Source of the DNA: JACVRW01 sp963811055
Lineage (GTDB): Bacteria; Actinomycetota; Thermoleophilia; Solirubrobacterales; Thermoleophilaceae
Direction of reading: 5' to 3'
DNA length: 64,000 bases
Assembly (NCBI GenBank): GCA_963811055.1
Contig: CAWEPQ010000016.1
Location: 62,001-126,000, forward strand
Part shown: positions 26,070-34,368 of the stretch, in pieces
Layout: each line of letters begins with the position of its first letter
Position numbering within the stretch: the first letter of the stretch is position 1
Program-made: the position numbers and the translations under genes
The notes under the pieces: generated by a model
What the model saw: only the letters and a program-made list of their open reading frames with translations
Database searches by the model: none
What the model was told of the DNA's origin: nothing

Positions 26070-27167
26070 CTAGCCCTGGACCGACTCCGGCCGGTCCGTA
26101 AGGTGCGCCTGGAGGGTCTGCTCGTCGCCGCTCCTGGTGATCGTCAGCGTGACCTCGTCGCCGGGGCTGTGCTCGCCCACCAGCGTCGAGAGGCTGCTCG
26201 AGTCCTCGACCTCGTGGCCGTCCACCGAGCGCAGGACGTCGCCGGCGCGCAGGCCGGCCTTGGCCGCCGGGCCGCCTTCCACCACTTCGGCCACGCGGAC
26301 GCCGCCGCCCTGGGCGTCGGTGGTCTGCACGCCGAGGTAGGCGTGGTCGGCCGTGCCGTCCTCGAGCAGCTGCTTGACCACGCTGCTCACGGTGTTCGAG
26401 GGCACCGCAAAGCCGATTCCGCTGTTGCTCGCGGTCCCACCGGCGGTCGAGCCGCTGGACTCGATCTGCGAGTTCACGCCGATCACCCTGCCGGCCGTGT
26501 CGAGCAGCGGGCCGCCCGAGTTGCCGGGGTTCAGCGCGGCGTCGGTCTGGATCACGCCGGAGATCGAGAAGCCGTTGGGCGCATCGATCTCACGGTCGAG
26601 GGCGCTCACCACGCCGGTGGTGAGGGTGCGCTGGAGTCCGTAGGGACTGCCGATCGCGTTGGTGGGATCGCCCACGTGGAGCTCGTCCGAGTCGGCGAGC
26701 GCCAGCGGCACCAGGGTCTGGGAGCCCGGGTCGAACTTGAGGAGTGCGATGTCCGATGAGTCGTCCTTGCCGACGACACGAGCAGTGTGCGTCTGGCCGG
26801 CGCCGATCTTGACCGTCACGGCAGAGGCGCCGTCGACCACGTGCGCGTTCGTGACCACGTAGCCGTCCTTCGAGACGACGAAGCCGGAGCCGCTGGCCTG
26901 GCCGGACTGGCTCTGGCCGAACGGTCCCTCCGCCTGCTGGGTCACGCTGGCGGTGATGTAGGCCACAGAGCCCTTCGCGGCCTCGTACACCTGGCGCGAG
27001 CTGAGCGCGCCGCCGGTGTCCGCCACAGGCGACACGGCCGCTGTGGCTGGGCTCGTGACCGTCGTGGTTTTCCCGCCGTCGTCGGTGGTGGAGACCGCGA
27101 TCCCGCCCGCGCCGCCACCCACGATCGCGGCGGCCAACAGGGGGGCTGCCTTCTTCGTGAAGTTCAT
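26070..27167 (-). CDS. HtrA/DegP-like serine protease with PDZ domain
   Basis: 365 residues. An N-terminal membrane anchor or signal (AAPLLAAAIVGGGAGG) is followed by a Thr/Ser linker and a trypsin-like domain with the complete triad: His109 in TNAHVV, Asp139 in SSDIALL and Ser217 in NPGNSGGP. One PDZ domain occupies roughly 275-355 (YLGVQTTDA, GPAAKAGLRAGDVL). It lies 52 bases downstream of a histidine kinase on the same strand. The order regulator-kinase-protease matches the mprA-mprB-pepD arrangement of mycobacteria, so it likely serves envelope stress quality control. No clear Shine-Dalgarno precedes the ATG, so translation may be coupled or the start may be slightly different. Confidence 0.92.
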   Translation of the reverse strand: MNFTKKAAPLLAAAIVGGGAGGIAVSTTDDGGKTTTVTSPATAAVSPVADTGGALSSRQVYEAAKGSVAYITASVTQQAEGPFGQSQSGQASGSGFVVSKDGYVVTNAHVVDGASAVTVKIGAGQTHTARVVGKDDSSDIALLKFDPGSQTLVPLALADSDELHVGDPTNAIGSPYGLQRTLTTGVVSALDREIDAPNGFSISGVIQTDAALNPGNSGGPLLDTAGRVIGVNSQIESSGSTAGGTASNSGIGFAVPSNTVSSVVKQLLEDGTADHAYLGVQTTDAQGGGVRVAEVVEGGPAAKAGLRAGDVLRSVDGHEVEDSSSLSTLVGEHSPGDEVTLTITRSGDEQTLQAHLTDRPESVQG

Positions 27168-27219
27168 GGGAGCGAGAGTGGCTCGCCACGGTAATGGCTC
27201 CCTGAACGGGAACGAAGAG

Positions 27220-28638
27220 CTAGATAAGAGGCTGCGGCGACGGCTCGCGAGCGGGCGCCACCGGGGCCGCGCTGCCGAACGAGAGCCGCACCACGGCTCC
27301 GCCGTCCGGGGCGTTGAGCGCCTCCACGGTCCCCCCGTGCGCCTCCGCCGCCTGCTTGACGATCGCGAGCCCGAGTCCGGAGCCGGGCATCCCACGAGCG
27401 CGGTCCGCGCGGTAGAAGCGCTCGAACACGTGCCCCAGGTCGTCCGGGGCGAACCCGGGACCGTGGTCGCGCACGGTCAGCACCCCGCCGCGGAGGTCCA
27501 CCTCGATGGAGCCGTCCGGCGGGCTCCACTTGACCGCGTTCTCGAGCAGGTTCGACACCGCTCGCTGGATGCGCTCGGGCTCCCCGAGCACCACCGCGGG
27601 CTCCAGCTCGGCGTCGATCTCCAGGCGCCCGGACACCCGGCTGCGGGTGCGGTCCACCACCGCGGCCACGACCTCGTCCAGCCGCACGTCGTCAAGCGCG
27701 ACGCCCGGCTTCGAGCCGCGCGCGAGCTCCACCACGTCGGCCACGAGAGCGGTCAGCTCATCGAGCTCCTCCACGATGTCTGCGCGGAGCGCCGCGAGCT
27801 CGTCCGCGGGCAGGCGGTCGGCGTCCTCGAGCGTCTGGATGTTCGCGCGCAGGCTCGCCATGGGCGTGCGCAGCTCGTGGCTCGCGTCGGCCACCAGCTG
27901 GCGCTGCGACTCGACCGAGCGCTCGAGCGCGTCGAGCGTGGCGTTGAAGCTGCGGGCCAGGCGCGAGAGCTCGTCGTCGGCCTTGCCCACCTCCATCCGC
28001 CGCGAGACGTCGGGATCCGCGGCCACGGCCTCCGTCCCGCTCGTGAAGCGGCCGATGGGAGCGAGTGCGGTACGCGCCACGAGCACGCCCAGGCCGGCGG
28101 CCAGCGCCACGCCTCCGGCGCTCACCAGCACGAGGATCAGCAGGACGCCGCTGAGCTGGTCGTCAACCTCCGTGAGCGGGCGAGCCACCTGCACCGCACC
28201 ACCGCCCTGGACCCCGCTAGTGAGCACCCGGAGGTGCGTGCCGTCCACGGTCATGTCCGTGAAGTTCTCGCCCGCCCCCGCACGCGCGATCCGGCGCGCC
28301 GTCGCGTCGACAGGCACGCGCGGGCGCACGACACCGGGCGGCGGGAGCGCCGCGCCGCCGTCGGTCACGAGCTGCACGTACCCGGTGGCCCCGCCGTACG
28401 GCTCCTCGCGACGCCGCAGCCTGTCGCGGTCGAGCGGGATGGGCCCGTCGAACCCTCCAGGCCCCGGTTCCGGCGCCTCGAGGCGGACCTCCACGAGGTC
28501 GGCCACGTTGCTGAGGCTCGAGTCGATCTCGCCGCGCAGCTCGGACCGCACCCCGAGGTAGACGATCGCCGCGGCCAGCAACACCGTCACGGCCACCGCG
28601 AGCGTGCCGGCGGCGGCGATGCGGGTGCGGAGGCTCAC
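27220..28638 (-). CDS. Sensor histidine kinase, MprB-like
   Basis: 472 residues. First membrane helix 11-30, an extracytoplasmic sensor region of about 130 residues, second helix about 163-188, then HAMP. The dimerisation/phosphoacceptor box has His254 in DASHELRTPMASLR. ATP-binding boxes are NLLENAVKWSPPDG, VRDHGPGF and GSGLGLAIVKQ. The GTG start overlaps the response regulator stop (GTGA), so it pairs with that regulator. The gene order and family resemble MprB; the sensor region has no recognised domain, so the stimulus is unknown. Confidence 0.92.
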   Translation of the reverse strand: MSLRTRIAAAGTLAVAVTVLLAAAIVYLGVRSELRGEIDSSLSNVADLVEVRLEAPEPGPGGFDGPIPLDRDRLRRREEPYGGATGYVQLVTDGGAALPPPGVVRPRVPVDATARRIARAGAGENFTDMTVDGTHLRVLTSGVQGGGAVQVARPLTEVDDQLSGVLLILVLVSAGGVALAAGLGVLVARTALAPIGRFTSGTEAVAADPDVSRRMEVGKADDELSRLARSFNATLDALERSVESQRQLVADASHELRTPMASLRANIQTLEDADRLPADELAALRADIVEELDELTALVADVVELARGSKPGVALDDVRLDEVVAAVVDRTRSRVSGRLEIDAELEPAVVLGEPERIQRAVSNLLENAVKWSPPDGSIEVDLRGGVLTVRDHGPGFAPDDLGHVFERFYRADRARGMPGSGLGLAIVKQAAEAHGGTVEALNAPDGGAVVRLSFGSAAPVAPAREPSPQPLI

Positions 28639-29309
28639 GGCTCGCGCAGCGCGTACCCGACGCCGCGAACGGTGTGGATCAGCGGACGGGCGCCCGCCTG
28701 CTGGAGCTTGCGCCGGAGGTACCCGATGTACACGCGCAGCGCGTTGGAGCTCGGGCCGAAGTCGTACCCCCACACGCGCTCGTAGATGAGGGACGGGGGC
28801 AGCACCCGGCGCGGGTTGAGCATCAGCAGCTCGAGCAGCTGGTACTCGGTGCGGGTGAGCTCGGCGAACTCCTCGCCCACCACCACGCCGTGGCGGCTGC
28901 TGTCCAGGCTCAACTCCTCGAAGGCCACGGCGTCCGGATCCCCCTCGCCTGCCGTACGGCGCAGAAGCGCCCGCAGCCGCGCCTTGAGCTCGCCCACGTC
29001 GAAGGGCTTGATCAGGTAGTCGTCGGCGCCGGCGTCGAGGCCGTCGATGCGGTCGGACACAGCGTCGCGGGCCGTGAGCATCAGCACCGGCACCCGGTTG
29101 CCGGCGTCGCGCAGGCGCCGGCACACCTCGAGGCCGTCGATGCCCGGCATCCCCACGTCGAGCACCACGGCGTCGGGCAGAGCGCTCGCGATCTCGGTCA
29201 GGGCCTGCTGCCCGCCCTCAGCGCACACCACCTCGTAGCCGCCCAGCGTGAGCGCGCGCCGCAGCGCGTCGCGCACCGCACGGTCGTCGTCAACCACAAG
29301 GATCCTCAC
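28635..29309 (-). CDS. OmpR-family response regulator, MprA-like
   Basis: 224 residues. Receiver domain with acidic triad VVDDD, phosphoacceptor Asp51 in VVLDVGMPG and Lys in LIKPFD. The winged-helix DNA-binding domain has LTRTEYQLLELLMLNP and a C-terminal RPLIHTVRGVGYALR. GTG start. It is the first gene of the regulator-kinase-HtrA operon and lies back to back with a secreted-protein/ABC-exporter operon, whose promoter it probably controls along with its own. The 128-base gap between them is the likely target site. Confidence 0.93.
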   Translation of the reverse strand: MRILVVDDDRAVRDALRRALTLGGYEVVCAEGGQQALTEIASALPDAVVLDVGMPGIDGLEVCRRLRDAGNRVPVLMLTARDAVSDRIDGLDAGADDYLIKPFDVGELKARLRALLRRTAGEGDPDAVAFEELSLDSSRHGVVVGEEFAELTRTEYQLLELLMLNPRRVLPPSLIYERVWGYDFGPSSNALRVYIGYLRRKLQQAGARPLIHTVRGVGYALREP

Positions 29310-29437
29310 GCAACCATTGTGACCTGGAGGGGCGGCGGTCCCGGATCGTTCTTACGCCGGTCTTCGACTCCGCTTAGCTCGGCCTGCCGGAGACCGGTTC
29401 CACTGCTTGCACTGACAGCGAGCGTGGAGGTGGACCA

Positions 29438-30142
29438 GTGAGGGCCAAGCGGAGCATCGTGATCGGAGGGCTGGCGGCATCGCTGCTCGGCGGTGGCGCG
29501 GCCGTGGCGGCACGCAGCGGCGACGACGGCGACAAGGCGGAGCAGGCGATCCTCAGTGACGCGGCCAAGCGCCTCGGCGTGGACGCGGACGACCTCGAGA
29601 GCGCGCTGGCCAAGGCGGAGGATGCCCAGCTCGACCAGGCCGTGAAGGACGGCGACCTGACCAAGAAGCAGGCCGACGAGATCAAGAAGCACCGCAAGCG
29701 CGACGGGCGGGTGCTCGGTGTGCCCGGCGGTCCGATGGGCGGCCACGGCTTCGGCGAGCGGGGATTCCACGTGCACGGCGGACCCGGCTTCGGCGGTCCC
29801 GGCGGCGGCTTGCTCGACGCCGTGGCCGACGAGCTCGGCATCACCGTTGAGAAGCTCTTCTCCGAGCTGCGCGATGGCAAGACCCTCGCGCAGGTGGCCA
29901 AGGCGCACGACAAGTCGCTCGCCGACGTGAAGGAAGCCGCCAAGGGCGTGCTTTCCAAGCGCCTCGACACCGCCGTCAAGGAGGGACACCTGACCCGGAA
30001 GCAGGCCGACGAGATCCTCGAGCGGCTACCCGACCTGATCGACCATCTCGGCAAGGGCCCGGGCGGTCCGGGCGGGCGGCCTGGGTTCGGCCCACCTCCG
30101 GGCAACGGCGAGGGCGCCGTCCCGGCCCCGCGCTGGCAGTAG
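29438..30142 (+). CDS. Secreted helical repeat protein of unknown function
   Basis: 234 residues. Signal peptide-like start (RSIVIGGLAASLLGGGAAVA). Two related helical modules follow: residues about 30-85 and 125-205, both with a pattern of a hydrophobic LGI/LGV-type helix, then DGDLTKKQADEI and EGHLTRKQADEI. Between and after them are Gly/Pro/His-rich stretches. Similar modules occur in secreted actinobacterial proteins of unknown role. Starts with GTG after GGAGGTGG and is six bases before an ABC permease gene, so it may be a sensor or substrate partner of that exporter. It is divergent from the MprAB-like genes and a plausible target of them. Confidence 0.75.
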   Translation: MRAKRSIVIGGLAASLLGGGAAVAARSGDDGDKAEQAILSDAAKRLGVDADDLESALAKAEDAQLDQAVKDGDLTKKQADEIKKHRKRDGRVLGVPGGPMGGHGFGERGFHVHGGPGFGGPGGGLLDAVADELGITVEKLFSELRDGKTLAQVAKAHDKSLADVKEAAKGVLSKRLDTAVKEGHLTRKQADEILERLPDLIDHLGKGPGGPGGRPGFGPPPGNGEGAVPAPRWQ

Positions 30143-30147
30143 TCCCG

Positions 30148-31629
30148 TTGTTCTTCCTCGGATACATCGCCTCTGAGCTGCGGCGCCGCCGCGGTCGCAC
30201 CTTCCTCACAGCGCTCGGGCTGGGCCTGGGCGTGGGGTTGGTGGTGACCGTGGCCGCGCTCAGCGACGGGCTCGACAAGGCGCAGGACAAGGTGCTCGAG
30301 CCGCTCACCGGCGTGGGCACCGATCTGTCGGTCACGCGCCCGCTGCAGATCGACCAGGCGCCCACCGGCTCCGAGCGGCGCCGGCTGGAGACGGAGAACG
30401 GCCCGGTGCGCCAGGGCCTGGGCGATCTGGGCGAGCCCGGTGAGAAGTTCACCGACACGAACTTCACCTCGGGGCCGCAGCTCTCATTCGCGGGCACGCG
30501 CACGTCGCAGGTGGCTGGGCTGGACGGGGTGAGCGATGCCGCAGGGGGGCTCACGCTCAGTCTCGTGACCGTGTCCGGCACGGTGCCGGAGCAGACCGCC
30601 GGGCCGCAGGTCTTCGGCGCGGGCCCGGGCGGAGGCGACGCCGGCCCCGGCCCGCCCGACAACATCGACTTCGACTCGAGCAGCGTGAGCGGCGTGGACC
30701 CCGCCCACAGCGACCTCGGCGCCGTGACCGCGGGCCAGGTGACCAAGGGCAGCTACTTCACCGTCGGCGACGAGCGGCAGGTGATCCTGAACGCGAGCTA
30801 CGCCGCCCGCAAGGACCTCGAGATCGGCGACAGGGTGACCCTCGACGACAAGCGCTTCAAGGTGATCGGGTTCGCGTCAGCACCGCTGGGCGGACAGGCC
30901 TCGGACATGTACGTGAAGCTGGACCAGCTTCAGGCGATGTCCGACCGCAAGGGGCGCGTGAACACCGTCTACGTGCGCGCGCAGAGCGCCGGCGCGGTGT
31001 CCGGGGTGGCCAAGCGGATCGAGGCCGGCTTCCCGGGAGCCGAGACCACCACGAGCCAGGACTTGGCCGAGCGAGTGACCGGCTCGCTGGCCGACGCCAA
31101 GGACCTGGCCGGCAAGCTGGGCGGTGCGCTCACGATCGTCGGCCTGGTGGCGGCATTCCTGATCGCGGGCCTTCTCACGCTGTCATCCGTGACCAAGCGC
31201 ACCCGCGAGCTGGGCACGCTCAAGGCAATCGGCTGGCCGCAGCGGCTGGTGGTGCGCCAGGTGACCGGCGAGGCGCTGGCACAGGGCGCGCTCGGCGGCA
31301 TCCTCGGCGCGCTGATCGGCGTGGCCGGCGCCGCGCTCGTGAGCGCCATCGGCCCGGAGCTGAAGGCCACCGTGGCCGAAGCCGCCTCCGCCGCCCCGCG
31401 GATAGCCGGCCCGGGCGGAGGGCCTGGCGGTCCCGGCGGACCAGCCGGCTTCGGTCAGGGCGCCGTCGAGACCGGCTCCGAGCTCGTGCAGCTGAAGGCG
31501 TCCGTGGACGCCGGACTGGTGTTCGTGGCGATCGGCCTCGCGCTCCTCGGCGGACTGTTCGCCGGGGCGCTCGGGAGCCTCCGCGCCGCCCGGCTGCGCC
31601 CCGCCGACGCCCTTCGCCACATCGACTGA
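30148..31629 (+). CDS. ABC transporter permease, FtsX/MacB-type
   Basis: 493 residues. One membrane helix near residues 18-40 (after SELRRRRGRTFLTALG), a large extracytoplasmic region of about 290 residues, then three helices in the FtsX domain with the coupling motif KRTRELGTLKAIGWPQRLV. The final segment ends RAARLRPADALRHI, the standard end of this family. A Gly/Pro-rich insert lies around 420-435. The TTG start at 30148 is six bases after the previous stop; ribosome site weak, so the exact start is uncertain. It forms an exporter or mechanotransmission complex with the following ATPase. Confidence 0.88.
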   Translation: MFFLGYIASELRRRRGRTFLTALGLGLGVGLVVTVAALSDGLDKAQDKVLEPLTGVGTDLSVTRPLQIDQAPTGSERRRLETENGPVRQGLGDLGEPGEKFTDTNFTSGPQLSFAGTRTSQVAGLDGVSDAAGGLTLSLVTVSGTVPEQTAGPQVFGAGPGGGDAGPGPPDNIDFDSSSVSGVDPAHSDLGAVTAGQVTKGSYFTVGDERQVILNASYAARKDLEIGDRVTLDDKRFKVIGFASAPLGGQASDMYVKLDQLQAMSDRKGRVNTVYVRAQSAGAVSGVAKRIEAGFPGAETTTSQDLAERVTGSLADAKDLAGKLGGALTIVGLVAAFLIAGLLTLSSVTKRTRELGTLKAIGWPQRLVVRQVTGEALAQGALGGILGALIGVAGAALVSAIGPELKATVAEAASAAPRIAGPGGGPGGPGGPAGFGQGAVETGSELVQLKASVDAGLVFVAIGLALLGGLFAGALGSLRAARLRPADALRHID

Positions 31630-31640
31630 ACGGAGACGAG

Positions 31641-32330
31641 ATGCTCTACACGTTGAAGGCCGCCGAGAGGCGTTACGGCGAGGGCGCCACGCAGGTGGTG
31701 GCCGTGGCCCCCACCAACCTCGAGATCGAAAGAGGCGAGTACGTGGCGATCGTTGGGCCGAGCGGCTCGGGCAAGACCACCGTGCTCCAGCTGCTCGGGG
31801 CGCTCGACCGCCCGTCGGCGGGTGAGGTGCTCTTCGAGGACAACCCGCTCGCGCGCATGGGCGACGGGGAGCTGGCGCGGATCAGGCGCACCACCATCGG
31901 GTTCATCTTCCAGCAGTTCAACCTGATCCCCACGCTCACGGCGCGCCAGAACGTGGAGGTCGCGCTGGCCCCCGGCGGCGCGCCGAGCGCGAAGCGCAGG
32001 CGGCGGGCCGACGACCTGCTCGCGGAGGTGGGCCTCGCCCCGCGCGCGGACCACCTTCCCTCCCAGCTGTCCGGCGGCGAGCAGCAGCGCGTGGCGATCG
32101 CGCGTGCGCTCGCCAACGAGCCGCGGGTGCTGCTCGCGGACGAGCCCACCGGCAACCTCGACACGGCCACCGGCGACGAGGTGATGGAGTCGGTCGAGCG
32201 GCTCTGGCGCGAGCAGGGGCTCACGGTCATCCTCGTGACTCACGACCCCGCCATCGCCGACCGCGCGCCGCGCGTGATCGAGATGCGCGACGGCTCGATC
32301 GTCAGGAGCGCGGCCGCGGCAGTGCGCTAA
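31641..32330 (+). CDS. ABC transporter ATP-binding protein, LolD/MacB-type
   Basis: 229 residues. Walker A GPSGSGKTT, Q-loop FIFQQFNLIPTLTA, signature LSGGEQQR, Walker B VLLADEPTGNLD and switch His in VTHDPAIA. The QQFNLIP Q-loop and GNLD identify the LolD/MacB/FtsE group that works with FtsX-like permeases. It begins 11 bases after the permease with GGAG upstream. Its TAA stop overlaps the convergent stop of the VOC dioxygenase. Confidence 0.93.
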   Translation: MLYTLKAAERRYGEGATQVVAVAPTNLEIERGEYVAIVGPSGSGKTTVLQLLGALDRPSAGEVLFEDNPLARMGDGELARIRRTTIGFIFQQFNLIPTLTARQNVEVALAPGGAPSAKRRRRADDLLAEVGLAPRADHLPSQLSGGEQQRVAIARALANEPRVLLADEPTGNLDTATGDEVMESVERLWREQGLTVILVTHDPAIADRAPRVIEMRDGSIVRSAAAAVR

Positions 32331-33211
32331 GAGGCCGTAGCAAGGACCACGGCGGTCCCGGAGGGATCGCGTACCAGCAGGCCCTCCTCGTGCTCCTCGG
32401 CCGGCACGCCTGCCGCGTCGATCCGCTCGCGCACCCGCGCGAGCTCTTCCTGACCGTCGAGGAGCAGCGTCCAGTATCTGAGGCCCACGGAGTCGGCCGG
32501 AGCCGGCGGCACGCCCTGGCCGCGCCAGTTGTTGAGGCCGAGGTGATGGTGATAGCCGCCCGCCGACACGAACGCGGCGCCGGGCAGCTCGGCCATGAGC
32601 TCGAACCCGATCACATCGCCGTAGAAGCGCGCCGCCTCGGGCACGTCGCCCACGTGGAGGTGCACGTGGCCGAGCGTCAGGCCCGGGTCGGCGTGCCGCG
32701 GCGGCTCCGGGTGGGGAGCGGCGCGCAGCAGGTCCTCCACGTCGAGCGGCGCGGTGAACATGCCCACCTGGGCTCCGGGATCCGGCGCGGGCCATACCTC
32801 GCGCGGGCGGTCCGCGTAGAGCTCGATCCCGTTCTGATCGGGGTCCGGCAGGTAGAGCGCCTCGGACACGCCGTGGTCGGAGGCGCCCTGCATCTGCGTG
32901 CGCGTCACGGCCAGGCGCTGGAGGGCCGAGGCCAGCTCCTCGCGCGACGGGTGGAGGAGGGCGAAGTGGTAGAGGCCGGCGTGGCGCCCGGCCGGCTGGG
33001 CTTGCGCGTTCTCCTCCAGGATCACGAGGTCCTCTCCCCCGGCCCCCATCGCTGCCGACGAGTCGCCGCGGCTGTGCAGCTGAAGGCCGATGCGGTCCTG
33101 GTAGAAGCCGACGGATCGGTCCAGGTCGGTCACGATCAGGTGCACGGCGCCCGGTCGCGTGCGCGGGGCGAGTGCGGGCTCGGTGGCGGAGCTGGTCTCG
33201 GTGGAGCTCAT
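32327..33211 (-). CDS. Two-module VOC dioxygenase-like protein (CatE-like)
   Basis: 294 residues with two VOC modules. Module 1 (about 20-135) has His in GAVHLIVTDLDRS, His in YHFALLHP and Glu in NGIELYADRP. Module 2 (about 165-294) has GHVHLHVGDVPEAARFY and GGYHHHLGLNNW but ends GTAVVLATA, so the usual Glu ligand of this module is absent. The arrangement equals Bacillus CatE-type catechol 2,3-dioxygenase-like proteins. The metal site therefore seems complete only in module 1. It stands divergent from an SDR gene, 53 bases apart. The substrate is unknown, and activity as a ring-cleaving enzyme is an inference. Confidence 0.82.
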   Translation of the reverse strand: MSSTETSSATEPALAPRTRPGAVHLIVTDLDRSVGFYQDRIGLQLHSRGDSSAAMGAGGEDLVILEENAQAQPAGRHAGLYHFALLHPSREELASALQRLAVTRTQMQGASDHGVSEALYLPDPDQNGIELYADRPREVWPAPDPGAQVGMFTAPLDVEDLLRAAPHPEPPRHADPGLTLGHVHLHVGDVPEAARFYGDVIGFELMAELPGAAFVSAGGYHHHLGLNNWRGQGVPPAPADSVGLRYWTLLLDGQEELARVRERIDAAGVPAEEHEEGLLVRDPSGTAVVLATAS

Positions 33212-33263
33212 GCTCTGGATGTTAGGCCGCGAGCGAGGAAGCCCTGACGTAGACTCGCCGGCC

Positions 33264-34097
33264 GTGGGCCCCACGGACACGCTGGCCGGACGCGTCGTGG
33301 CCGTTACCGGCGGCGCGCGCGGCATCGGCGCCGCCATCGCGACCGAGGTCGTGCGCCGCGGCGGGAGCGTGGCGATAGGAGATCTGGACGAGCAGAGCTC
33401 CACGGCCACCGCCGCGCTGCTCGGAGAGCGCGCGGCCGGGTTCGCTCTCGACGTGACCGACGCCTCGTCCTTCTCCGCGTTCCTGGACGCGGCCGAGGCG
33501 CGTCTCGGTCCGGTGGACGTGCTCGTGAACAACGCCGGGATCATGTGGGTGGGGCGCTTCGAGGAGGAGCCGGAGGACGTGGCGCTCCGGCAGTTCGACG
33601 TGAACCTCCATGGCGTGCTGCGGGGCACGAAGCTCGCGGCGGCGCGGATGCGCGAGCGCGGCAGCGGCCACATCGTGAACGTGGCGTCGTCGGCCAGCAA
33701 GATCGCGCCGCCCGGCGAGGCCACCTACACCGCCTCGAAGCACGCGGTGTACGGGTACAGCGTGGCGGTGCGCGAGGAGCTTCGCGGCAGCGGCGTGGAG
33801 GTGAGCGTGGTGATGCCGGTGGTGGTGGACACCGAGCTCGCCGCCGGCACCAGCGGCGGCCGCGGCCGGACGCTGCGGCCGGAGGACGTGGCCGCCGCCG
33901 TGGCCGATGCCATCGAGAAGCCGCGCTTCGACGTGTTCGTGCCCAGGTCGATGAGCGCCTTCGTCCGCGTGCTCGCGCTGCTGCCCGAGCGCGCCCGCGT
34001 GCGGCTGGCGCGCTTCACGGTCCCCGACCAGGTCAAGGAGACCGACCAGGCCGCACGGCGCGCGTACGAAGCCGACCAGGTCCAGCGCCGCGGCTAG
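33264..34097 (+). CDS. SDR-family oxidoreductase
   Basis: 277 residues. Cofactor motif TGGARGIGA, acidic GDLDE after strand two (NAD-type), NNAG, Ser in VNVASSAS and Tyr-x3-Lys in YTASKHA. The C-terminal about 50 residues are basic, with helix-forming FVRVLALLPERARVRLARF, like membrane-associated actinobacterial short-chain dehydrogenases. The GTG at 33264 is the likely start. The stop lies inside the first copy of a 19-bp direct repeat. Confidence 0.88.
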   Translation: MGPTDTLAGRVVAVTGGARGIGAAIATEVVRRGGSVAIGDLDEQSSTATAALLGERAAGFALDVTDASSFSAFLDAAEARLGPVDVLVNNAGIMWVGRFEEEPEDVALRQFDVNLHGVLRGTKLAAARMRERGSGHIVNVASSASKIAPPGEATYTASKHAVYGYSVAVREELRGSGVEVSVVMPVVVDTELAAGTSGGRGRTLRPEDVAAAVADAIEKPRFDVFVPRSMSAFVRVLALLPERARVRLARFTVPDQVKETDQAARRAYEADQVQRRG

Positions 34098-34368
34098 CGG
34101 CCGCTTCCGTGGCGCGCGATTCGCCGTGCCTGTCGTCCTCATGCGCTCCCGTCACTTGCGGCGCCTCGGCGCGGGAGTGAGGGGCGATTTCCTCCCGCAT
34201 ACACACTGGGCCGTCGGCCGTCTAGTGCGACGCGCGGACGTACGAAGGTCACGAGAGACGCACGCGGCACCTCACCGCCTCCCTACCCAGCGATCCAGCC
34301 GCCCGCAGACCCGGCACGGCGCCCGGGCGGAGCTAGGGCGCCGAAACGTGCCGCGGCTAGCGGCCGCT
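34087..34368. repeat. Perfect 19-bp direct repeat bracketing a 244-bp gap
   Basis: The sequence GCCGCGGCTAGCGGCCGCT occurs at 34087-34105 and again at 34350-34368. Each copy contains the stop codon of one flanking gene: TAG of the rightward SDR at 34095-34097, and the TAG (reverse strand, 34357-34359) of the leftward GH31 gene. The 244 bases between carry no convincing gene. A weak hairpin of the form CTCCCG...CGGGAG is possible near 34145-34176. Short element duplication, remnant of an excised insertion, or chance from common GC-rich stop contexts are all possible. Confidence 0.6.

Noticed and set aside
34087..34368. Vector/polylinker contamination, because the repeat contains SacII-, NheI- and NotI-like sites
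   Set aside because: Both copies are read as codons of natural genes and their surroundings match the genome composition.
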